A stretch of DNA of 27,047 nucleotides from Falciphora oryzae (lineage: Eukaryota > Ascomycota > Sordariomycetes > Magnaporthales > Magnaporthaceae): NCBI GenBank assembly GCA_000733355.1, contig JNVV01000017.1, positions 105,273-132,319 on the forward strand, read 5' to 3'. Numbering within the stretch: the first letter of the stretch is position 1; each line of letters starts with the position of its first letter. The translations under genes were made by a program, and so were the position numbers. Below, one piece after another: positions 18,303-27,047 of this stretch. Under the pieces are notes generated by a model. It was not told where the DNA came from. It ran no database searches and saw only the letters and a list, made by a program, of their open reading frames with translations.

Positions 18303-18896
18303 CCTATAACCCTGCTTGTGGTCTATCAAATTGTCCATAGGATGGGTGTCTTCAAGATCAGCTCCTAAACTTCGCTGCTACCTAGGGTTGCGGCGGACGG
18401 GCCACCAGGACGAGGGCAAACAACACATTCCCACGGTTTTCCGCCGTCTTCTTTTGCCACCGCTGAATTCACGTCTCCAACTCCTCATATTGCACTCACT
18501 TGCACCTCAGAATTCGCCAGCAGGGAAACAGCAACTTTAAAAGACCCAGTCACCTGCACCCACACCGACAACGAAGCTCCCGCCACAGCTTTCCCGCAAC
18601 AACAAAAAAAGAAAAAAGAAAAAAAGAAACAGAAAACGGAGAGGCAAAAAAGCGAAGCAAGAACATGAGGCAGCCCAGTCGGGCGTCGTACCATTCAACC
18701 ACTGTGCGGACCTGGACAGCTTGATCTTTTTGTCCAGCTGCCACTGTCTCGTCCCTTCCTTCTTAAGATCAACACAGTCACTTCCTTCCATTCACCTGTC
18801 CATACCCACCTTATCACCCGCCTTTGTTTTGCCTCCGCCCGTCCTTCCTCTTGATCGCGTACCTGCCGTTCCCACTGGCACCGAGTTATCTCCTTT

Positions 18897-18985
18897 TTTG
18901 AACCAGGTGCCAGGCAGCTCTTCTGGGCAGCCGGTAGTCATTCTTTCCCTTTTGAACCAGGTGCTGGGCAGCTCTTTTTGGGCAG
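18897..18985. repeat. Imperfect direct repeat, 54-bp spacing
   Basis: Copy 1 (18897-18930) and copy 2 (18951-18985) both read TTTGAACCAGGTGC, then GGCAGCTCTT and TGGGCAG, with a few substitutions and one single-base length difference. It lies in the presumed leader or promoter of the 644-aa gene. Confidence 0.85.
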
Positions 18986-19130
18986 TTCCACTTTCACCAT
19001 CGCGTCACTTCCTTCTCACAGATATTCCTCTCCAACATCCCTTCTCTATTCGGTTTTGGTCGAGCTCCCCCACCCGCGACGGCGCCACCGCCAGTGGAAG
19101 GCGCGACCGAGAACTTCCTCCCAGACAGCC

Positions 19131-19174
19131 GCGTCTCCTTCCTCTCACAGGCGCGTCTCCTTCCTCTCGCAGGC
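19131..19174. repeat. 22-bp tandem duplication
   Basis: GCGTCTCCTTCCTCTC[A/G]CAGGC occurs twice in tandem (19131-19152 and 19153-19174), followed by a partial third unit (GCGTCC). The unit ends in a polypyrimidine-CAG that resembles an intron acceptor, so it could affect leader splicing if an intron is present. Confidence 0.85.
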
Positions 19175-19233
19175 GCGTCCCACTCCACCTCCAATTCTCC
19201 AGTCTTTCCGCCTGCCGTGCATGACTTCCCACC

Positions 19234-21168
19234 ATGACCACCGCGCGGTTCCTTAAACAGAGGCCAGAGAGGGCCGGTCCACCCCGAGCGGTAGAGTCGA
19301 CGCTGCCTCACAGCCTTCTGAGCAGCCTCTCCAACCCACCCACCTCGAGCACGCCGCGCACCTACACCACAGCAGGCACCGTCTACAACCCCCAGACCAT
19401 GGCACCTATCCAGCGACCGACCAGGAGGGGACGCATCCTCCGCTGGCATCAGTCTCAGCCTAGAAGCATCCTCAGCCCAAGGTCCATGCTGGACAGCCAG
19501 CACCCGAACCTGGTCGTCCTCAGGCCGCCCAAGCCCACCACCTCGCGCCCCGAGACTTACGCGCCCCTTCAGCAAAACTACGACCGCGCCATCACCCCGC
19601 CGCTGAGGGACGACCCGGTGCCCGTCCGAGGCATGGAGACCGCCGCTTCTCCCCTCGCCCAGCACCTCGAGGGAATGACATCTCCAGGCCCCGACGTGGG
19701 CGGCACAAGACTTCCAGAGAAGCAGGACGATACGAAGCCGGCAAGGGCCGACAACGACGAGGACGAAGACCCCGCATTCGCTGCTGCTGTCGACGCCCTG
19801 GCCTCGCAGTTCAACGTAAAGGGCCTCACCAGCCTGGCTTCGTACAAGAACCCGTCGCAGAAAGCCGCCCAGCGGGCTCTGGCTCGAGCCCGCTCGTCCT
19901 CCGCCGCCCCGGTTGCCTCGAAATCGGCGTCGCTGGGCACGTCTCAGGGCCAGAAGATGGCCACTTGGGCTCCTCATGGAGCCTACCCGGCCTCGCCTGG
20001 ACATGGTGCGTTTTACAGCCCTGGACTCGATGCCAGAGTCCAGGCCTCGCCTGGATATAGTGCGTTTTACAGCCCTGGACTCGATGCCAGGGTCTCCCGT
20101 TCTCTCGGCGACGGTCTCCACCCGGTCGGCGGTGCCTATCGCCACGACGTCGCTGGCCAAGTCCCTTTCCGAGGAGCCGGCGCCTTTGCCTGGACCGCCC
20201 ACCCAACGCCCCAATATGCTTCGTCTCTTCCAACCGGCACCTTCGCCTGGACCGCCCACCCAATGCCTCAGTATGCTTCGTCTCTTTCAACCGGCCCGGG
20301 GGCGCCTCTGCCACTCACCGCCGGTCCTCCAGGCCTTCGGAAACACCAACCATCATCGATTGCCCCTTCCCATCGAGGATCCAGCGATGCTAGCACAAGC
20401 ACTGACCAGTCAACCGAGGACAGCAGCTCACTGTGGGAGGACGAAGGACCCATTTCCGAGCAGACTCAAGAAGTTGGATACCCCGAGGCGCTTCAGGCTT
20501 TGATTGATAACATCATCAAATCTCCTGAACCTTATAAGCCTTCCCCGATTGGACCCCCGGTTCGGCGACCGAAGCCATCTTGCAATGGCTCTGGCCTCCA
20601 GAAGGTGGCCGGTCCGACAGCTTCAGCTCCCGCAGTCCCCAAGATCGAGCCGACCTCCTCTCTGCGTCTCTATTACCCATACGGGCTGCCCCCCGACTTC
20701 AACCAGATCCGCATTTTATCTCCCGGAACCCTGGAGCAGGATCCCTACATTGCACGCCGCACCCCTGGCCCCAGGACCCAAGAGCAGCTCGACCGTCACC
20801 AGATAAGGGTCAACCAATCCTGGTACGCCGGCGTCAAGGGCATCCACAAGCCCATCGCGGATGTCATCAGAGAATCCACGAGGAGACATATGTTCCGGGC
20901 TGTCCGCCAGTTCCGGCAGGCCGAGGCCATGACCATGCCCAACTCCAGGCTTGAGCGAGCCGAGTTTCCACGCATCTCACTTGACGAGGCAATCAAGATG
21001 GACCGTTCCGAGCATGCTGCGCCGCTTCTCAATATGGCGTTCGCCGCCCTGCTGAGCCATGCCGACGAGTGTGGACCCAGCAGGCGCCGTAACAACTTTG
21101 TGACCCCCGACCCATGGGTTGTCGACAACTCTGAAGCCGGGCTCAAGAGCTTCTTTGCCAAGAAGTAG
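19234..21168 (+). CDS. Conserved-type hypothetical protein, disordered, 644 aa
   Basis: One uninterrupted frame of 645 codons, starting at an ATG in a good context (CCACCATGACC). A second in-frame Met (MAPIQRP, 19399) could be the true start. The protein is rich in Pro, Ser, Thr and Ala with a short acidic patch (DNDEDEDP, about residues 171-178) and has no signal peptide or membrane segment. It contains two tandem duplications: 18-aa units ASPG-x-x-AFYSPGLDARV at residues 253-288, and 19-aa units FAWTAHP-x-PQYASSL at about 316-353. The last 180 residues are less repetitive (YYPYGLPPDFNQIRILSPG, RINQSWYAG-like VNQSWYAGVKG, FPRISLDEAIKMDRSEHAAP, NNFVTPDPWVVDNSEAGLKS) and probably form the conserved part. 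PLTAGPPG and YPYGLPPDF recall uncharacterised fungal proteins. I recognise no domain and infer no function. The neighbours give no hint. Confidence 0.75.
   Translation: MTTARFLKQRPERAGPPRAVESTLPHSLLSSLSNPPTSSTPRTYTTAGTVYNPQTMAPIQRPTRRGRILRWHQSQPRSILSPRSMLDSQHPNLVVLRPPKPTTSRPETYAPLQQNYDRAITPPLRDDPVPVRGMETAASPLAQHLEGMTSPGPDVGGTRLPEKQDDTKPARADNDEDEDPAFAAAVDALASQFNVKGLTSLASYKNPSQKAAQRALARARSSSAAPVASKSASLGTSQGQKMATWAPHGAYPASPGHGAFYSPGLDARVQASPGYSAFYSPGLDARVSRSLGDGLHPVGGAYRHDVAGQVPFRGAGAFAWTAHPTPQYASSLPTGTFAWTAHPMPQYASSLSTGPGAPLPLTAGPPGLRKHQPSSIAPSHRGSSDASTSTDQSTEDSSSLWEDEGPISEQTQEVGYPEALQALIDNIIKSPEPYKPSPIGPPVRRPKPSCNGSGLQKVAGPTASAPAVPKIEPTSSLRLYYPYGLPPDFNQIRILSPGTLEQDPYIARRTPGPRTQEQLDRHQIRVNQSWYAGVKGIHKPIADVIRESTRRHMFRAVRQFRQAEAMTMPNSRLERAEFPRISLDEAIKMDRSEHAAPLLNMAFAALLSHADECGPSRRRNNFVTPDPWVVDNSEAGLKSFFAKK
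19990..20292 (+). repeat. Two in-frame coding duplications (54 bp x2, 57 bp x2)
   Basis: Within the 644-aa gene, 19990-20043 and 20044-20097 are 54-bp tandem copies differing at only a few bases, and 20179-20235 and 20236-20292 are 57-bp tandem copies. Both units are multiples of three, so the frame is kept. The two unit types are unrelated to each other. Confidence 0.9.
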
Positions 21169-23567
21169 TGTCAGCCTACGTCACCTTCAGGCGCCTACTA
21201 GGGTCAGCCTACATCCACCTTCACAGCCTATACGTCCACCTTCACCAGGCGCCTACTAGGCATCTACTACGCAAGTCCTTTCTTATCGCAAAACATTATA
21301 GTCGAAGATCTTTTCATGGCCTTTTTTCTTGTTTTCAATGCTCTTCTCGACGTCTTTCTTGCCTGATTGATTCGAGATCCTTGGCTGTGCCTCTTGTTTT
21401 CGGTGGATAGGCGCATGGAAACTGCCGAGGAGCGGCTAATCTGGTTATCATCTTTTTCCTTTGCTTCTCTCCTTGTTCTGTTTGTCCTATGTTTTGAGCA
21501 AGACCGACGGGGCTGGATGGCGACCTGGGGCGGCTGTTCTACCATTTTCTTTCTTTTTGGTCAGAACCGACGGCCACATTGGAGACGTGACCATGGAGAA
21601 TGGATTGAAAGGCTTCACATTTTGGTCACGACTCAACTGTTGGAAGGGAAACTATATACCTTCCCAACACGAGCATGTACGGCACCTCTGCTTTAGTATT
21701 ATGAGCAAGACCGGTGATGTTTGGTTGCGCGCAATAAAGCTTTGTATTCTAGGTAATCCTCGTCTCGATGGTGTTCTGGTCCTCAGGTTGCAGTTCATCG
21801 CTTTGCTGTCAGCTCTACCCCGGAAATACATAAAAGTATTCATCCTACGGTCGTGCTGCTGGTGGGAGACGGGAACTACCGAGTGACTAATGTGTGGAAA
21901 ATCTCCTCAAAGCCAAAGGCCACAGACGCCCGCCCTGCACTCATGATGGCAACGTCCGTAGGCGCAGCAGTGTCACTTTTGTAGCGCCGTCGTAACAAGA
22001 GCCTAGTCTTTTGCTGGACGTCTTGATGCTTGGGTCAAGCAGGCACCTAGGTAACCAATCTCGAGAAAGAATGAGATGGTGATCAATGTGTGCGGTACCT
22101 GGGGGTCATTGACCCCCTGACAGTATCGCGTCTCGATGCAGCTAGCAGCGGAAGCCACCCGCGGGTGGGAAAAGGGGCGCCAGGAAGCTGGGGCACTGGG
22201 GATGGATGCAAACATTGGGAGTCACGAACAGAAAGACCAATGGCGCAGCCTCCGCGGGAGGGGGGACGTAGGCCGGCATCCATTGGTAGCAGCATAGCAT
22301 TGGCGGAGCAGCCTACACCTGGGAATCCCGCGGAATGGAGACTTCAAAGGTCCGGCCATGGACCGGGTGGGCGTGCCTGGGTAAGACGTGCTGTAGGACA
22401 TCTCGTTGACCTGAATGAGGGCTCGTGGCTCTTTCGCGCGTTGTCGCTTGGGGGTCTGGGCTTGGAAAATGGAGCAAATGCTGGTACGGTGCTTCTCTTT
22501 CGAACATCGGCTTGTGCAGGATGGTGGTTCTGGATGGACTGGTCACCCCTGCCCACGCTATCCATCTCCCGGGATGCATCACGACGGGCGGGAGGGCTGC
22601 TTCCCCATTGCTTGCTTGGGAAGCACGGGTTGCGAGTCGGCGTGGACGGGGAGGGAGACGGACGCGCTGGGAGCGGGCCCGGGTCGGGAGCGGAGGGTGT
22701 ATCGACCGGCTGGGCGGCTGAGGCCTGCGTGTTCACGCAGCGGGGAGGGGATTGCTACAAGGCTGGGCTGGTGGGAGATCCGTGGGGAAAGCGCAGCGCT
22801 GGCACCGGGCATCCCCGGCCGCCGACATCACTGACCTTTTTATCTGAGGCTGCAGATGATAACTAGCGTCTGGCTGGCCCCTTGCGATCTGAGCTTTTCC
22901 TTGGGGGTCTATTCCCTTTCTATCCGTCTATATATGTGTATTGTTTCGTTAAATATGCTCGCGCCGTAAATGCGGACTGGCCGTGGCCTAGGGACTACTG
23001 CTGCCTGAGCTGGGGTCCCATTGGATATGACAGACATTCCGAAAGGGCCTTGGGGAGAGAGAGAGAGCGGTCTCTAGTGCTTGATAACCTAATACAGGAC
23101 GCCGCCCTTTATTGTGATGTCTACAGTACAATAAACGCTGTCGATGCGGTCTCCGCATTCCCGTTGGGTGGGGACGCCGGGCGCCCTGGCTTGTGGCTTG
23201 GGTGGTTTGAGATGTTGCAATCAGGCGAATGGATTCATGCGCTGCTCGCTGTTTGCTGCATACCTTCTCAACACGCTCACGGCGGGGGGGTTTTTTTTTT
23301 CTTTGTTATCGTGTATGTAATCGGGCCAAGTACCGGCCGCGAGGTGCACACAGTTCAGTTTGCCAGCCAGGATCATGCACCGCCCATGGTATTGCCCCCA
23401 GGCGCCGATATGGCGAACTGCGCCCGCACAGGCGACGCACATTACTAACCAAGGGCAACGAGTTACCTACCGAGAAAGAAGAGAAAGCCAGAACGGCACC
23501 GACGGCCGGCGGCTCGGCCGTCGGTGGGGCTCAAGGTGCCTTTGACAAGGCATTCTAGAAGGGCGAG

Positions 23568-23577
23568 ATGGCGTCAT
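23568..23577. promoter_or_regulatory. CYS3/MetR-type sulfur regulator site
   Basis: ATGGCGTCAT matches the published palindromic consensus ATGRYRYCAT of the bZIP sulfur regulators CYS3 (Neurospora) and MetR (Aspergillus) at every position. It lies 887 bp upstream of the MET3 start codon, and sulfur-assimilation genes are known targets of that regulator. Binding is inferred, not shown. Confidence 0.55.
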
Positions 23578-24209
23578 TGTGGGGCGGCGGTTAGGGCGGG
23601 CGCAGATGTCGAGCAGTTGAAAACAGCGCAGGGAACATCTGTAATGGCATACGCCAATCCATGCCCCGACCCCGCGACGGGTATCTACTGGCAAAATTGA
23701 GTGGGGGCCGCCATGCCCTGCTTGAAATTTGAAAGGCCGCGCACCGATTCTTGGCGGCTGCGATGTGAAATTGAGGCTGTAATTGTGCGGTTGGGCATAT
23801 GGATAAAAGCCGTCTTCCAGCCCCTCCACCTCTGTGAGAAAACCTAACCCGAAGGCGGGGAGCGTCGCGCACCAGCCCGGCCTCGCTCCTGTCACTCCCC
23901 GCCAGCTTCCGGGCTGGGGCAGGCGGTTGTAGAGAGTAATCGACTTTCCCCACCAGAACCGCCTGTGCCCCTGCCCTGAATCGCAGCAGGCCCCCCGAGG
24001 AGGCGAGCACGTCATCGGGGCTAGAAAGCATCCCATAGCCACCCCGTCCAGCGACTCTCCCGTTTGCCGGGCCGTCACTCGCCAGCGGTGGCACTTTCCA
24101 TGGATCCCGAAAGCGGTGCGCCCGGCGCCAGCCAAGCCGTCCGACCTGGTTCCGGCTGAAGCCAGGAATGCGCAGCTGTGCTCCATCTCATCCGTGCTGG
24201 TGCTGCCCG

Positions 24210-24217
24210 TATAAAAG
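24210..24217 (+). promoter_or_regulatory. Probable TATA box of MET3
   Basis: TATAAAAG in the context CCCGTATAAAAGCCAGG, about 250 bp upstream of the MET3 start codon. A fungal leader of roughly 200 bp, or one holding the possible leader intron at 24281-24354, would fit this position. Confidence 0.5.
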
Positions 24218-24250
24218 CCAGGGTCGCCATGTGAAAAAGTATTTGCCTGA

Positions 24251-26439
<2,189 letters not shown>

Positions 26440-26962
26440 AGAGGATGGGAAACGAGCCTCCAGGTGTGAAAACTGGGACGGGTAGATTAAATATCTTGGT
26501 AAGGTATCTAGACAAGATTCGGGTTATTTTTTTTTTCTTTTCTCCCACTTTCCCTCCATGTCCCTCTTCACCTTCCCCCGAAAATTTTTTCCTGTCGGAC
26601 CCGCTGTTAGGGTGCCGCTAAGGAACACGGCCATTTTTGGTACTGGTCCCACCAAAACGAGCCGGAATCGTTATGTGGGCTCTAACAGGCCATTTGGCTC
26701 TGTTTTGCCCGCGTTCGTCCGTCTCCTTTCAACAACGACGACGGCGACGCAACTGGGCTAGAGGTGCAGAAAAGGTTGGCAAAGGTTTCGGGGTGCCTAT
26801 TGCCAGCCGAGGGAAGGTCCTGCACCCCTCGCAGCCCAGGGCGCGCTTCGCGCGCGCCATTTTTCGACATTCGTTGCTCCAACCTCCTCGCATCACCAGG
26901 TTGACCGCCCTTCGACTTCCTTTTCGCTTTCGCCTCGCGCACCGAGCCGAAACGATTCCGAA
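26440..26962. other. MET3 3' region and possible promoter of the next gene
   Basis: The first 150 bp are probably MET3 3' UTR (AT-rich with a T-tract near 26526-26539). From about 26830 the sequence becomes promoter-like: an inverted repeat GGCGCGC-ttcgc-GCGCGCC (26840-26858), then CATTTTTCGACATT and CT-rich DNA leading to the ATG at 26963. No protein-coding content is recognised. Confidence 0.4.
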
Positions 26963-26985
26963 ATGCACAAGAAGACTGCTGGCCG
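26963..26985 (+). CDS. Possible first exon of a gene running off the window
   Basis: ATGCACAAGAAGACTGCTGG begins a possible 23-nt exon (MHKKTAG...) followed by a GTAAGC donor at 26986, after a CT-rich leader. Very short first exons are common in fungal ribosomal and mitochondrial protein genes, but seven residues are too few to name it. Without the next exon this is only a candidate. Confidence 0.25.
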
Positions 26986-27047
26986 GTAAGCAGTTAGAAC
27001 ACATCGGACGAATAGCCGGCCCGGCCGCCGCCGTCCCCCGCCACACA

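Larger units (their letters stand above)
18303..19233. promoter_or_regulatory. Promoter and CT-rich leader of the 644-aa gene
   Basis: No coding signal. The 0.5 kb before the start codon is strongly pyrimidine-rich on the plus strand, as is common near fungal transcription start sites. It carries two local duplications: TTTGAACCAGGTGC-CAGCTCT units at 18897-18930 and 18951-18985 (54 bp apart), and a 22-bp tandem repeat at 19131-19174. A purine-rich run lies at 18601-18660. Transcription start and any leader intron cannot be placed from sequence alone. Confidence 0.5.

Noticed and set aside
18994..20259. 421-codon minus-strand frame
   Set aside because: Antisense shadow of the 644-aa gene; its repeats only mirror that gene's duplications.
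22090..22866. 258-codon plus-strand frame
   Set aside because: Gly/Arg/Ser-rich translation of GC-rich DNA with competing frames on both strands and no recognisable motif.
22882..23448. 188-codon plus-strand frame
   Set aside because: Contains a homopolymer-derived Phe run and no family resemblance; lies in the MET3 upstream region.
23467..24186. 239-codon minus-strand frame
   Set aside because: Overlaps the MET3 promoter and has no recognisable domain.

Overview
This is a window of filamentous ascomycete (Pezizomycotina) nuclear DNA. The evidence is GC-rich coding sequence, short spliceosomal introns (mostly 51-93 bp, GTRNGN donors, CTRAC-like branch sites), a fungal-type ATP sulfurylase and Yap-family bZIP architecture. 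The style fits Sordariomycetes, perhaps Hypocreales, but that placement is inference. All gene models were built by hand from intron signals and protein-family patterns; no search was run.

Layout. (1) 1-1898: no gene seen. (2) 1899-3256, minus: a three-exon Yap/AP-1-like bZIP transcription factor. (3) 3257-6600: long non-coding stretch with a 20-bp tandem repeat and an 18-base stretch resembling an Illumina adapter. (4) 6602-9059: decayed sequence with a frameshifted FHA-protein kinase relic and a Ty3/gypsy reverse-transcriptase relic, both minus. (5) 9530-12286, plus: an apparently intact seven-exon gene joining an ankyrin-repeat array to a CorA-like membrane domain with a GMN motif (802 aa). 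(6) 12311-17113: further relics, namely a BCS1-like AAA ATPase piece, a JmjC-domain piece (minus), a copy of GINS subunit PSF1 split by a 165-bp terminal-inverted-repeat insertion, and a chromovirus integrase chromodomain with stop codons. (7) 19234-21168, plus: a single-exon 644-aa low-complexity hypothetical protein with two internal duplications. (8) 24464-26439, plus: a four-exon ATP sulfurylase (MET3, 574 aa) with its inactive APS-kinase-like regulatory domain, about 0.9 kb downstream of a perfect CYS3/MetR-type site. (9) 26963 onward: possibly the first short exon of another gene, cut by the window edge.

The genes form no evident pathway or cluster. The contrast is between housekeeping or regulatory genes at the edges and a central accessory island of about 10.5 kb. 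In that island only the ankyrin-CorA gene looks alive among at least six broken genes or transposon pieces. The most notable items are that gene, whose repeats are nearly identical at DNA level but vary in one short patch, and the small mobile element that landed in the PSF1 copy.
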